From Vanilla planifolia (lineage: Eukaryota > Streptophyta > Magnoliopsida > Asparagales > Orchidaceae), in contig JAIUJO010000085.1 in NCBI GenBank assembly GCA_023846275.1, forward strand, positions 1,564,121 through 1,628,120: DNA of 64,000 nucleotides, read 5' to 3'. The notes under the pieces were generated by a model. That model was not told the origin of the DNA. It was given only the letters and a program-made list of their open reading frames with translations, and ran no database searches. Position numbers and translations under genes: made by a program. This document shows positions 14,415 through 31,893 of the stretch, piece after piece; the first letter of the stretch is position 1; the number at the start of each line of letters is the position of its first letter.

Positions 14415-14996
14415 CCAACACCTTTTACTGATTTTATTCCCATACCAATGGCATTTCAAACTTCTATCTCTATTGAAATCTCTTTATTGCCTACAATAAC
14501 ATCTAAAAGGAAAAAACTAAAGTAATGAACAATACAAAAAATAGTAGATGCTCAAGAAAAAGTTAGCAAATTTAATGAAAGAGACTATATTATCATTAGA
14601 GTAATTTGAGAATAGTTTCTTGTCATTGGCTATAAGAAATTACAGGTGCATGAAGCTAGATATTTTAAGAATAGTAAAAAACTTGGAGCTAATACATATG
14701 TGTTCGATTTACCAAAAGTGTTTATAATTAGGTCAACCTTTAATAGTAAGGATTTACCCTCAAAAAAGCACAACATCTAATACCAAATGACTAATTTGAA
14801 CCTTAGGAGTAAGAACAAGGAAGAAAATATTATATCATGACACAATTCAAACAAAAAATTAACTTCAAAAATTTTTAGTTTGCTGGAAAGAAAACCTCTG
14901 ATCAAGAACTCCTATCTTATTTATGTGACTTCAAATATTTCATATTACAACTGCCATGCCCATCACCCTGATACATCTAGCCAAGCTCTCCCCCAT
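14415..14996 (+). pseudogene. Integrase C-terminal region and chromodomain-like tail of element A
   Basis: After a lost integrase core, the frame from about 14544 reads VDAQEKVSKFNERDYIIIRV and then, past stops, KKLGANTYVFDLPKVF and FNSKDLPSKKHNI (to about 14780). This is the usual gypsy integrase tail: a basic 'KF..GD.V..R' segment, then '..KLG.NAYV.DLP..' and 'FNV.DL..Y'. Downstream (about 14860-14990) pieces such as 'WKEKPL.KNSY' resemble the '.WKG.P....TW' core of a chromodomain. It ends directly at the purine stretch before the LTR. The same order is seen in C at 53340-53890. Chromodomains in such integrases are known to steer insertion to chromatin; here the copy is broken. Confidence 0.65.
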
Positions 14997-15005
14997 CTGA
15001 GAGGA

Positions 15006-16289
15006 TGATGTATAAATAAGTAACATATGGTCATAAACAAACCTTCCTTGTCACCGCACTAGTTCCACAAGTCCATAAGTGCAAAACCTGGTTCAAAATT
15101 ACTTCAAAAACATTAAAAATAGAATTTTTTTATTGAGTTTACTTCCTATTGCTATCCACACTATCTATCACCATCACTAACAACTTCAATAACTTCTTTC
15201 ATTATCAGAGCTAACCCATGCACCAACCTGAACAAAATTGAAAAAGGACATCGTTTTTCATATGCTCGACATATTTTGATTTGTTACTCATGACATCTTG
15301 TAATCGGCCACACTAACCAACTTGTCCCATCAATCGATTCTATTCTTCTTGACCCATGCCTACCCAAAAATCAGATTGACTTCTCTATCGTGAGTTGCTT
15401 GCCTTACCATTGTGCAACCAACAGTTTCATCGCCTGATGTTAGCATTGCTTAAAAGGCATAGATTGTTTTGGAATTCTTAATTAATAAATTTTTTGTCAT
15501 TTTTTACTTTTTAATTTTTTTTAAAAACTTTTATAGGTGAACCGTTGAGATCTCTAAAAATATGGATCCTCACAAAACTGTAAGGGTTATAAATTTGTGA
15601 AATAACATTATTTTATTTATTTTCAACAATTTTAATGAATAAATTGCATGTACCCAACTTAGTTGAAGACATTCAAACTTCACTTATGAGAGACAATGGT
15701 CGAACGTGAGAGACTTTCCATCAAGAGATTCGATAACCAAATTACTTGTGGGAGACGTCAATCACAATTAATAGACCTTCTATTATGAGACTCAATAAGT
15801 AAAATTCTTTCTTTTACTAATACCCAAGCTTTCTTATTATCAAAAATCACCACTAAGTCACCCTCTTACCCCATTGGTACTCCAAATATTAATGCCTACA
15901 AAATTAAAAGGCAACATTCCAAAAAAGATGTGCACTTTTAGAAACTTTTGTTTTCTAGATAGTAATCTATAGTTAGGGTTATTTTTTTTATTAAAGTACT
16001 TCACATAGAGTTTGCATTAAAATTTCTATTTTATATATATGAAAGTCAATATGACAAAAATTAATTTATAAGATTTAATACTTAGTGCTTACGATGTTAC
16101 CATCTACCCAATTTAATAATCTACATAACTTTGAAATGCCAATCCTTGAATAGTTCTAAATAACACACATATGACTTAACTAAAATTAATACATACTATC
16201 TTTCATATTCCCTAATAATCTATTAAGTATCTTTAGTATTTTAGGCTACAATTTAGATCTTGGTAGAAGTTTAAATCTATCCTACATCA
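15006..16289 (+). repeat. 3' LTR of element A
   Basis: A purine stretch 'gagagga' precedes a TG start (TGATGTATAAATAAG) at 15006. The body aligns by eye with the two LTRs of element C, including the rare C-rich zone (about 15130-15430), a 'gagagactttccatcaagagatt' type segment near 15710, and the closing block 'ctaataatctattaag' near 16215. It ends about 16289 in 'cctacatca', a CA end. It is shorter than the LTRs of C (about 1.6 kb). A TATA-like 'tataaatt' lies at 15589. Confidence 0.65.
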
Positions 16290-18599
16290 ATAATATAAAA
16301 TACTTATAACTCTATCATTTAATTATAGGTTGTATTTTTTCTATTTGAATTATTCTACTGGGTAATTTTTCATAAAAACATCTTTTATTTTTTTATTGGA
16401 AAAATTAAAAAGTGACTTTTATTACTTCTCATGTTTCTTTATCGATAAATTATAAATTTGTAGTCATCTTAATCTATTCGTGAAGATAAGACTTGTCAAA
16501 AAAAGTGTAGGGGTCTATTTGAAGATGCACCTTCACCCAGACTTACTAAAACATTAATTTGAGTTATGGATCAACTAGAAAATTTCTTGTTAGAAAGAAA
16601 TTTTTTTCTTACACTAATTAACAAGAGGTGGAAAAATTATTAAAAATAAATGTTTTGTTTCTTTATAGAACATTTAAGGAAAATGCTTCGAAGTAATTTT
16701 GTTAGTAAACTTAAGCACATTTTTAAAAGTTATTTTTAGAAAATGTTAATTTTCTTTTGGAACACATTAATCTTCTTTTATTAATAAAGTCTTATGAAAC
16801 TTGTGTAAAAAAGAATTAAAAAAATATAAAATTATTGCGAACAATTTTTGGATTGCTTGACCTAAAATCAACTCTATATCTTCCTTTGACAAAAACTATG
16901 CAAAGCCACAACTAACATATATCATTTTTCCAAAAGACTGGCAAACTAAATCTTGATAACTAAAACAAGTTTAAATGAAAATGATTAGTAATATAATAAA
17001 ACAAGTTTGTGACACAAAAATTAAAGTTAATATAAATAAAAGTCTTATGCTTGGCGAAGTCCTAATGAGGTAAAATTATTTTATTTAAATCAATTAACAA
17101 GTCAAGAAAATTTAGAACTTAGCTTATTTGAGAAGAATGTAGGGATTATTAGTTTAATGTTCGAAGAATGTAGCAAAAGAAAGTGGCAATGAACACTGAT
17201 TACAAATGGCATGTAAGTTGTGACTTGGAATGTTTTTTTTCAGATCTTGTAAAACTTTTATGAATCAGTTGGGTTAAATAATTCACCTATTTATAGTATT
17301 TTTAATGACTTAAAAAAATACCTAAACTATCTAACTAGTCATTACAAATTTAAGTAAAAGTTCCATCATATAATATTAATTAATAAATTACAAAAATGCC
17401 AATGCCTTAAAGCAGTTGTTAAAAGAATAGTTACATAGGAGCAAAATGTTTTAAAGGCTCCTAGAATAATGGATCTTGAAAACATCTTGCTTGGATTAAA
17501 TTGTTTAGATAAATACTATTTGGAAATTATGATTTGATTTGGACCATTTGATTTTTATTGATATTTTACATCCAGATTTAGTTTTTACCTGCAAATACAA
17601 CATAGAATTAGGAATCGCAAAGTTACAAGTTTAAATGGTGGATTTAAATAATTGTTTCAAAATGAAAGAAGACATTAGCATTATCTGACCACATAGATGA
17701 TACTAGAAATCATTTTATCAATATTGATTACATTTGTGTGAAATTGGTATAAGTTTTAGAGCCATATTAAATGAATGATGGATTATGTTTTCTTTATGTG
17801 GCTTATCCTATATTATCAATTTTGTATGTTTTTTGGCGATGCCTACCTCGTGCTTTGTTCCAAAAATGAGTTATGTAGACTCTTAAGTCATGAATAAACC
17901 CAAAATTGTTTAACAATTTTTGGAGTTATTTTCTTGGCATGATAAACGTGGTTAAATAAATTTTTGTATTGTGCTTTAACGTGAAACTTTTTGATCTTGT
18001 TAGAAATAAGTTTTTCTTATTTTCTATTTTTAATTAAATTATTAGCTTATATAAATTAATTATTATAATTAAAACAAACTTTTTGTAATAAGTTATTGAA
18101 AAAGTATTTCCATAAATTTGATCAAGAATAAAATAATTATTTGAATAATCAAGGTAACATCTAGATTTTTAGAATTGTAAAACTTTAAAAAATGATTAAT
18201 GTAAATAAATTTTTTTGTACCCTATATGATTGATTTCAAACAAGTTTAACATTCTAACTAAAACAAATTTCAAATATCTAAAATTAAAGTTAAAAAATGA
18301 TATTTTGCTTTTGATAACTCTGATCGAGATGATTTTAATGATATTTTATATCATTTGTTTCTTTTTAAAATTCTCCCTAAGATATAAGTATTAATTATTT
18401 AAAATCTAAAAATTCACTCAGACAATTTTATTAATAATTCTTTGAGTTTGTTATCATCAAGCAAAGCTCCATGAATAAGAGTCAATAATATAACAAACTA
18501 TCCAATACTACATGAAATGATCACCAAACTATCAACTATCATTTGATAATGAGATTATCTCTCTATTTCTTCCATGTTTCCCTAAAAAATTGTTGAAAC
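16290..18599. other. AT-rich sequence, nothing recognised
   Basis: No retrotransposon motif, terminal repeat or long frame could be supported here on either strand. Confidence 0.4.
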
Positions 18600-19990
18600 C
18601 ATCTTGACAAATGCAAGAATTTGTAGGATGCTTATGAATATTGGATAGGATTTGATCAAGTTTTCAATAGTCAAGAGTTTCCTTATCTTTTTTACCAAAA
18701 GTATCCAAAACTTTATTTCTTGCTTGAATATTATTAAGTGTGGAAGAAATGATGTAACTTTTATCTAAAAAATAGTTAGTTTTTTGTTCATCTTGATTAT
18801 TATGAAAGGAAAATGACACTATGGTTTATTTGTAAATACCTTTTATTAATTTCCATAAATAACTTGATTTTTATAATAAATAAATTTTGCTATATGGATA
18901 TACTAGCACATGTTATACATTAGTTAGCCTGTTCATTTCTCCTACTAACTTAGAAAAAATATGTTTTTGAACCCTCTTAAAATGAAAAGTACATTAAGAC
19001 ACAAAACTTCATAATCACTAGTTTTGATTCTACATATTTTTCGTTTTGAACTAAAATTAGACTCTTTTTTAGAATATTCACATAAACTGTAGAGTATTTT
19101 AACTCTTTAGTTAATTGAAGTCTACAAAACATACAAAACTATGGTGTCCATGCCATGTATGCATGGGATGAACAAAAAACTCATCAAATTTGAATTTTCC
19201 ATTAGACAGAGCTTTTACATTTTTTTATAGTACCACTTGTGAATATTCTACTAGTATGATAGTTCTTAATGTTATTTGAGTATATGCTTCTCCAATTGAA
19301 TAAACCATAACAATGTTTACAACTTCTCCCAACTGACTAAGGTCTGCATGAGTGGGACTCCAATTATAACATAATTGATAGATCTATGTGACATTTTTTG
19401 CAAGTAAAAGGGATCATAAAATGTATTTGTGTATCCAAAATGTTATTGATTAATTGAAATGCTCAATTCAAATATCTTTATTTTATGTAGCAATTCATCA
19501 AGGACTAATATATGTATTATCTGCTAAGGCACAACTCATTGGTGTTGGACAAAAATTTGTTCTTTTTTCCCATGTTAAGGACTCATGGATATACTTTGAT
19601 TAGAACAATTTGTTCTTTGTAAAGAACATATTGTAGTACTTCAACAAGTTTATGTCGGAGATATTGATCATTTAAAAGTTCATACCATGCTTTATACAAT
19701 TCCTTTGTAAGCTCCACAATAAGAAATTATATTTTCTATCAAAGAAAGCCTTTCTGGAAAATTTTTTTGAATGTGAAAACCAATCATATGTAATTGAAGG
19801 TCTAACATTAATCCTCATATACCTACCTATTTATGTACTTCAAATGCATTTGCTCTAACCCATGAAAAAGATATTAAGCGAACTAGCTTAGAGGAATCAA
19901 TCACCCGAAACTATGGATACATTTTTCGTCTCAAATATTCAGTTCTAGCATTCAACTTCTCAATATATTGACATAACTTTCTAACTATGT

Positions 19991-20209
19991 CTACATTCTT
20001 ATAATGATTGTTTTCTTTAAAATAAAAAATTTTTGTTTAGTATTTTGATCTAACCAAATTTTCACAAGAATGGTCAAATGATCATCAATTCCTAATGGAA
20101 TAGATATAGCGGCAGCTCTTTGGAAACCTAAGTTTCTAATTGAACTAGGATATGCAATGTATATGCCATTTTTAAAATTATCCATTAATCTATTAATAAG
20201 TCTTTTCAT
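19991..20209 (-). pseudogene. Open frame fragment of 72 codons, unrecognised
   Basis: Starts MKRLINRLMDNFKNGIYIA and continues with YPSSIRNLGFQRAAAISIPL, GIDDHLTILVKIWLDQNTKQ and a lysine-rich end. It lies about 600 bp downstream (minus-strand sense) of the 20802-21050 frame and has the same even, globular-looking composition, so the two may be parts of one decayed gene. The frame ends at a stop, but readable text (CQYIEKLNARTEYLRRK) follows in another frame near 19970-19900, which suggests a frameshift. Family unknown. Confidence 0.25.
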
Positions 20210-20801
20210 AGTAGTTCAATCAATGATCTTATTTTGGTAGGCCAAATATACCCATTCTACCATAATGACCTCCTTATTGCACGAGGTTAGATTTAATAAT
20301 GAGATTAGGATAGTGATTCAAAAAAATCTCGTAATCTTTGTTCTCACAAAACCAAAAAGGAAATGAAAATTCAAACAAGACTAGGCATCATGAATATAAA
20401 TTCATTTAATAAATTCATTGTAATTTTTATTTTTTAAATTAGATAGCTTAAGTGTAGGGTGGGCAAAAATCATATACCCTTGTCAATTTCTGGATAAAAA
20501 GGTGATGAATTGTCATTTATATGTATATAAAACAAATTCTCGTTGACACTTCTTACTATTTGATAATGTGTATAAATCTTATTATAATTACAAAAGATTC
20601 ATATTGAAGTTCATTGGAATTTTTCTCAAGCTAACTATTCAATGATCTAGTCTCCACTAGAGCAAAAAAAGATTGTCAAAATGGATTCATTGTTATTAAT
20701 AAGGTCCAAGTGCATCATAAGAACTAGAAAAGTATGGCTCCTTTTTTTTACATTGATTGTCTTTATTATCAATTGTGACCCTCTTATCGTTCATACAATT
20801 C

Positions 20802-21050
20802 TCATATATTGATTATAACAATCTGTTCAAATACCTTAGGGACTCCCAATGAATAATATATAGAGTCAATAAGCATATATTGAGTTGGTACGTGAACAAG
20901 ATCTCCAATAGTTGGAAAAAAGGGAATCATGTTAGAAAACATAAGTAAATGATCTTCTAATCGAACTTCTAAACTTAAAGGTACAAAAAGATCAATTTGA
21001 TTCCAATTTAAGTCAACACTTAAGCTCACACAAACTAATGGGTGTAACAA
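20802..21050 (-). pseudogene. Open frame fragment of 82 codons, unrecognised
   Basis: This is the longest clean frame of the block at 18600-22080. The text continues upstream of its ATG, so the ATG is probably not a true start. Notable segments are SVDLNWNQIDLFVPLSLEV, then LMFSNMIPFFPTIGDLV, then VPTQYMLIDSIYYSLGVPKV. Hydrophobic and polar residues alternate in a way that suggests beta strands rather than membrane helices. No signal peptide or catalytic motif is visible. I cannot assign a family. A chance frame is possible given its length. Confidence 0.25.
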
Positions 21051-22080
21051 AAAGGCATGCCCCTCCGCTAAAATTTCTTGGAAGGCCTATATGCCTAATA
21101 TATGTTCGGTGCTTACTCAATCAAAAAAAATACATAACACATTAACATAATTTCACAATGTATTTCCAATTCAATGTGTTCTTTTTCTTGAATTTTTCTT
21201 TTCACAATAGCTATGTTAAAAGAGACATGTTAGATTAAACTATGAATTAGAAATATTTGGGAAAGATCTATTGCTATTTCTTAAAGTGATACACATTGTT
21301 GTAATGAAAGAAAAGTATCCATAACAATGGTGCAATGAATCTACTTATTTACGAAGCAATGTCTTGAAATCTTCCATCTTTACCGTCAATTATTTTATAA
21401 AATATCTTCTAAAGTCGATTATGACAATAAGTCTTGGGTTCTCCACGTATCCTATTATCATGAAGTGTATCCATGGTTGCTTATAGCAATCTCCCCTACC
21501 ACATTACTAATTCCCAAGGAGTAAATCTACATGTAACTAATGCATCGATAATAGTATAGTTTTGATAGATGACACCTTTGTTAATTCCTTAAGATTCAAG
21601 CTCATTCCTTTACCCCTATCTATTTGAATGATTAGCTTGAACTTAGAAGGAAAAACTGTTAATAGGCACAAAACCATCTATTTTAGTTGTATATTTATTT
21701 GAATAAAATATTTATCTAAATCAAAGCAACTAGCAAAAAAATCCATTCCTTTCCTTTTTCTATCTTCCTATTCATATTCATTTCTAGCAACTTTTTTGAT
21801 TATTAATTCCTTCCATTTTACCATTGAATTATTTAGAACAATTTGTTAATCCAAATTAGTTGATTGCTGTCTAATTATGCTTGACCCCATTATGATTTCT
21901 CAATTTCAAAATTTCTTGAAACTATGAGTAGTACAAAAAGAGGGATGTTCTAATTCCATTACTATATTTCTTATTGGAATGAATCTCATAATCATAAGAA
22001 AATAGCTTTTTTAGTTAAGGGGCTAGCAAAAAAATAGTAATAGGTTCTTATAGAAGTTCTCCCCTTGAGTACAAACACAC

Positions 22081-27504
<5,424 letters not shown>

Positions 27505-27546
<42 letters not shown>
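27505..27546. repeat. (TA)21 microsatellite
   Basis: A perfect TA run of 21 units preceded by 'gtttt' and followed by 'gttgcag'. Confidence 0.95.
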
Positions 27547-27549
<3 letters not shown>

Positions 27550-27829
27550 GCAGCATACTAGTTGCATATGATAAATATACATTGAAATGGGATTGTAATG
27601 ACTAAGAAAAATAACATTTCAATAATAAGCTCTTTTTAAAATTTGCTACAAGTAGGAAGACATCTTAGATGTGATTTTAAGATAATTCTTTTGTTAGTGT
27701 GCTCCTCTCCCTTAGTAAGTAGATTTCATTTGCACATTAGAGTCATGGCTCTACTTTTGTGGTGAATGAAGGCCCAACATTGAGTTCCTAAGAGTTGAAA
27801 TCTAAACAAATTGGCTACTTTGGATCTAT

Positions 27830-28600
27830 TCTATTTAATAAAGCACATGCTCCTAAGATTTTCACTTGACATAGAATACATTTAGGCTGCATGTACAAAT
27901 TTTTGTAAAATTATAGACTTTCAAATGACAATCATGAAATGGCTTCAAGATTTTTGACTCAAAATTTAACCTTTGTGAGCTATAGTGTAGATGTCATTGG
28001 ATTGCCTTCCAATCCACTTTGTCAACAAGTTAGCCCTAATCTCTATAGTTTTAATAGTCAACAACACATTAAATGTAAATGCTACAATAGCTAACTTAAT
28101 GATGCCTTATGGGACTCGAATAAAAATTGAGCTCGAACAATCTAAAGACATTTATTCACATATAAGAATCCTTAGAAAGGTTAGCAACAATGATAGTTTT
28201 TAAAAAATGTTAAGCACAAAAAATCTTCCAATCTATTATCTAAATTATTACACAAAAAGATAATTAGTTGTTCAATGCAATAATGAAAAATTCTACATTT
28301 ATGGGAGAAATTGTGAAGAAGAGGTAATTCCAATTCATTAAGCAATAAGCAATGTGGAACATCAAACAACTTGGTAGTCTTTAGTGTAGACACCCAAAGT
28401 TTGGAAAAAGAAAGTACATCAATAAGGGAAAGTAAGGGAATAGAAGTTGATAAGGGTATCATAAGTATCTAAACATGTGAGAAATTCCACTCCCCCAACA
28501 AGTCAGAAGATAACTTCCTTAACTACATCACAGAACATCAACACTTAGTAAAAGAACCATAATGTACTATGAATCATTTCCTCAATAACTAGATTAACAA
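27830..28600 (+). pseudogene. LINE-1 ORF1 remnant
   Basis: ORF1 proteins bind the LINE RNA. An open stretch at 27991-28203 reads MSLDCLPIHFVNKLALISIV, then NNTLNVNATIANLMMPYGTR and KIELEQSKDI. This follows the pattern of the plant LINE ORF1 N-terminal domain (DUF4283 type): a 'VW..L.NLP..FW....L..IG' segment, then 'YAR..VE.DLS'. LINE-2 has the matching stretch at 40760-40930 in a more broken state. The RNA-binding zinc knuckle expected downstream is better seen in LINE-2 (about 41020-41070). A long minus-strand frame at 28181-28462 is a shadow. Confidence 0.5.
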
Positions 28601-28744
28601 ATTCAATGAGCAACTAATCTTTCTATTTGGTTTTGTCACCTTAATCTCTCACTAATACAACTTATTCTCCTAATCAAAATAGTCAAATTTGAAGTTCAAA
28701 AAATGATGACAAACTAAATAATAAAGAGAAGAAGAATAAAGCTT

Positions 28745-28995
28745 TTGTCATAAGAAAACTGAACACTACAAGAAGTTCTTCTTCTTTCATCATTCTTGCT
28801 TCTTTATATTTGAATATTTTATTACAAAAGGTATAATGTTTTAATCACCAAAAGAAACATTTTCCCTTCGATAAAATGTTTACAATTGACAAACTTTTGC
28901 ATCATTGGCTCCATAACCACATGTGAATGCACAAGGTGCACTTTAATTTGTTGCACCACTTAGCACTACATGAGCAAAGCAAAGGCATAGTAAGA
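28745..28995 (-). repeat. Left LTR-like end of element D (element 3' end)
   Basis: Aligns by eye in direct orientation with 35405-35650; shared text includes 'tcattattcttacctcttta' (right) against 'tcatcattcttgcttcttta' (left). Further similarity beyond 28995 is not visible, so the LTR is either short (about 250 bp) or the right copy is truncated. The segment 28995-29430, with a minus-strand frame at 29073-29378 of unknown meaning, lies between this end and the integrase tail. Confidence 0.5.
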
Positions 28996-29429
28996 GGTAC
29001 TTGTCCTGCACATTACCCATGAAGCTGCACAGCAAAAGCGTGCGCATATATATGTGGGGGGTGCATGATCTCCTATTCATATGTGATGCGCATAAACCAT
29101 GTTAGCACTACACATGGAGTGAAGCACATGTGGTGCTTGAAGTCAGGCATGCATAGAGATGCATAAGGCAACTGTTCATTCCAATGCAAACTATAGCACT
29201 TGTATTTTTTCAGAAAACTTTGAACTAGCTTAGGCTTATTCTTCTGTTTCAATAAATCAACTTGACTAGATCCTCTGCTCCTTTTTTCATTATTATTTGA
29301 AAGAAACATTATGGAATAATGATTAAACTTTCCCCAAGCTATACATTTTGTAGTTGTAAGTGTGTTTCCCCACTTCACAATTTTGTATGAAATCTAGGCC
29401 TTGTTCCTTATCATATTGATCCTTTTCTA

Positions 29430-29990
29430 GATGATGTTATCTTAATTTAAGAACATATCATCATTCTTTACAAAGTCATCCATTGGTGGCAAGTGTTTTT
29501 GCTGTTCTTCATCAAGAAAAAATGGCTCATAAGCCTTCACCTTAACGATATTCATTAGTAAGAATATTTCCATATATCTTAGTTACTCAACAAGATAATT
29601 ATTATCAATAAATCTTTATATTATCCTAAAAAGACAATATCATATTAGTTTTATCTTCCTTCTAAATATGAAGCCAAATAAGGTAATCTTTTGTGAACAA
29701 CATTTCAGCTCTGTGTCGGTCATGTTTTCTCTTATACTTCTTTTATGATTTGAGTAGTTGTCTTTTGGTACTCAAAAATATTTCATGTATTTTATCAAGA
29801 ATTTTTTAGTATTTTGTTGAATAAAACTTCTAAATTCTCCTATTTCTTGTATCTTCAAATTCAAGTGTAACAAGTTTTGGGGTAGGATTAACAAACAATC
29901 TTTGAAAGAGTGCTTAATTATCAATCCATGCATAATATCATTGTATGCAAGATATACATATATAATACTCTCATTCCATGTTTTTCGATG
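29430..29990 (-). pseudogene. Integrase C-terminal region of element D
   Basis: Minus-strand frames read EKHGMRVLYMY and then a 'KHSPFEIVCG'-like segment in pieces (about 29990-29880). These recall the end of the gypsy integrase core ('..AYN...H.ST..SPFE.V.G'). After stops, DRHRAEMLFTKDYLIWLHI (about 29730) and VKAYEPFFLDEEQQKHLPP (about 29520) match the tail pattern 'K.RHD.HR....F..GD.VWLH' and 'V..LR.YEP......'. This tail type has no chromodomain-like end visible. It sits on the far side of the CTT tract from the integrase core (32470-32960), so the tract lies within what was one gene. Confidence 0.65.
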
Positions 29991-30188
29991 ATGTACATTA
30001 TAAGCCCAAAGTATGTTTGATTAAAATCAATAGCAATCATTTCCTACATTGCTCATTACATTATAATACTGTCACTCCTTGCAATTTCACTTCTTTATAA
30101 AAGTGTTATTAATGATTTCTTGCATTGCTCACACAAATTTATTCAATAATTGAATATCATGATTTCACATGAGTATGGATTGACAATT

Positions 30189-30848
30189 TCCCTTCTTCTT
30201 CTATTACTACTACTCCTACCTCTTTTTCTTCTTCTTCTTCTTCTTCCTCTACTTCTTCGTCCTTTACTTCCTCTTCCTCTTCTTCTTTTTCTTCTTCAAC
30301 TTTTCTTCTTCTTTTCTTCTCCTTCTTCTTCATCTTGTCCTTGATCTTCTTAATCTTCTCTTCCTTCTTCTTCTTGTTCCATTTCTTCTTCTTCATTATC
30401 ATAATCTTCTTCTTATTATTATTATTGATCTTATTCTACTTCTCCTTCTTCTCACTTTCAATCAATGATTGTTTCTTTCTTTCTTTCTATCTTATTGCTC
30501 TTCTTTTGTTCTTATTCTTGCTCTTCCTCTTCTTTTACTACTTCTTCTTATTTCTCTTCTTCTGCTTCTTCTTTTTCTTCTATCTTTATTTTTTTTATAT
30601 TTTACATTTATTCCTTTTTTCTTTCTTCTACAGCTTCTCATTGCTCTTCTTCTTCTTCTTTCATTCTTCCTTTTACTCTCTCTTTCTTCTTCTTTTTGTT
30701 GTTGTTCTTCTTCGTCCTTTCTTCTGTTCATTCTTTATTTTTTCTTATTCCTCTTCTTCTACTTCTTTTTCTTTTTCTTTCTTTTTCTTTATTCAACTTC
30801 TTCTTTTTCTTCTTCTATTACTTCTACTTAACCGCCTTGTTCTTCATT

Positions 30849-30881
<33 letters not shown>

Positions 30882-31861
30882 TTCTCCTTCTTCTTCTTTC
30901 TCCTTCTTCTTCTTCTTTCTTTCTTTCTTTCTTTCTTTCTTTCCTTCTTTCAATAATTCATTCTTTCTTTCTTTTTTCTTCTTGTTCACTTTTTTATTCT
31001 TTATCATCATGTTTTCCTCTTCACCTTATTCTTCTCCTTCTTTTATTACTGCAACTAATTCTTCTCCATATATTTCTTTCTTTCTTTCATTCTTTCTCCT
31101 TCTTCAATTTCTTCTTCTTCTTCTTCTTCGTCATGTTTACTTCTTTCTTCCTTTTCCTCTTCTTTTTCCTCTCCTTCTTGTTCTTCTTCATTATTTTCTT
31201 ATTCTTCTTTCCTTCTACCTTTTTCTTTTTTATTGTTCTTCTTCCTCTACTACATTTTTATTTCTTTCATTCTTTGTTCTTTCTCTTATTCTTCATCAAT
31301 GTCTTCTTCTTTTTCTCCTCCTTTTTCTTGTAGTTTCTTTCTTTGCGTATTTCATTATTTCAGTATTACTTTCTTTCTTCTACTTATTCTATCTCTACGA
31401 CGCTCTCGACTTCTTTTTAATCCTTTCTTTCAAATATTTTTTGTTCTTCTTCTTCTTCTTTTTCTTCTACTTCTATTACAACTTCATCTCCTTGTTCCAC
31501 TTCCACTTCTTCTTTTTCTTCTTTCTTTCTTTCTTTCTATCTTCATCTTTTTCTTTTGCTTCTTTTTTTCTTCTTCTTCTTTTCTTCTTCTTCTTCTTCC
31601 TCTTCTTTCTTACTTTCTTTCTCTAGTTTCTTTCCTCTTCTTCATCTTCTTATTCTTCTTCTTCATTCTTTCTAGTTCTTCCTATTCTCTGGCATCATCT
31701 CCTTGATGTTCTTTTTATTCTTCTACATCTTCTTCTTCTTCTTCTACTTACTTTCCTTCCCTAGTTTCTTTCCCCTTCTTCTTCTTCTTCTTCTTCTTCG
31801 TTCCTTCTTGTTCTTAATATTCTCCAGCATCGCCTTCTTGATCTTCTTTTTATTCTTCCTC

Positions 31862-31893
<32 letters not shown>

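Larger units (their letters stand above)
12540..16289 (+). mobile_element. Ty3/gypsy LTR retrotransposon A, internally deleted
   Basis: Element A keeps, in order, a leader, a gag remnant, the end of the protease region, the integrase C-terminal region with a chromodomain-like tail, a purine stretch and one LTR. Each block aligns by eye with the same block of element C (47219-55485), so the two belong to one family. Between the protease end (about 14400) and the integrase tail (about 14415) A lacks what is about 2.1 kb in C (roughly 51090-53225), that is RT, RNase H and the integrase core. No 5' LTR was found. Stops and frameshifts are frequent, so it is dead. Confidence 0.75.
18600..22080 (-). 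other. Unassigned degenerate coding-like block
   Basis: Read on the minus strand, this block yields several stretches of protein-like text between stops, in shifting frames. Examples are around 21900-21720 (basic and hydrophobic segments), 20802-21050, 19991-20209, about 19970-19700 and about 19360-19140 ([15 protein letters not shown] and following). The composition is not the Leu/Phe/Ile/Lys mix expected from random AT-rich DNA. I do not recognise the family: no YxDD, DDE, zinc-knuckle or integrase motif was found. It may be an old transposon, an integrated virus remnant or a decayed gene. It could also be chance, since the frames are broken throughout. Confidence 0.3.

Noticed and set aside
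18600..22080. Calling the minus-strand block an integrated plant virus
   Set aside because: The text has a globular, virus-like feel in places, but no diagnostic motif or gene order was found, so it stays unassigned.
30335..31333. Long open frame of 332 codons, and several others on both strands in the same place
   Set aside because: It lies wholly in the CTT-rich tract and encodes almost only Phe, Leu and Ser (Lys/Glu/Arg on the other strand). Length comes from the absence of stops in a low-complexity tract.
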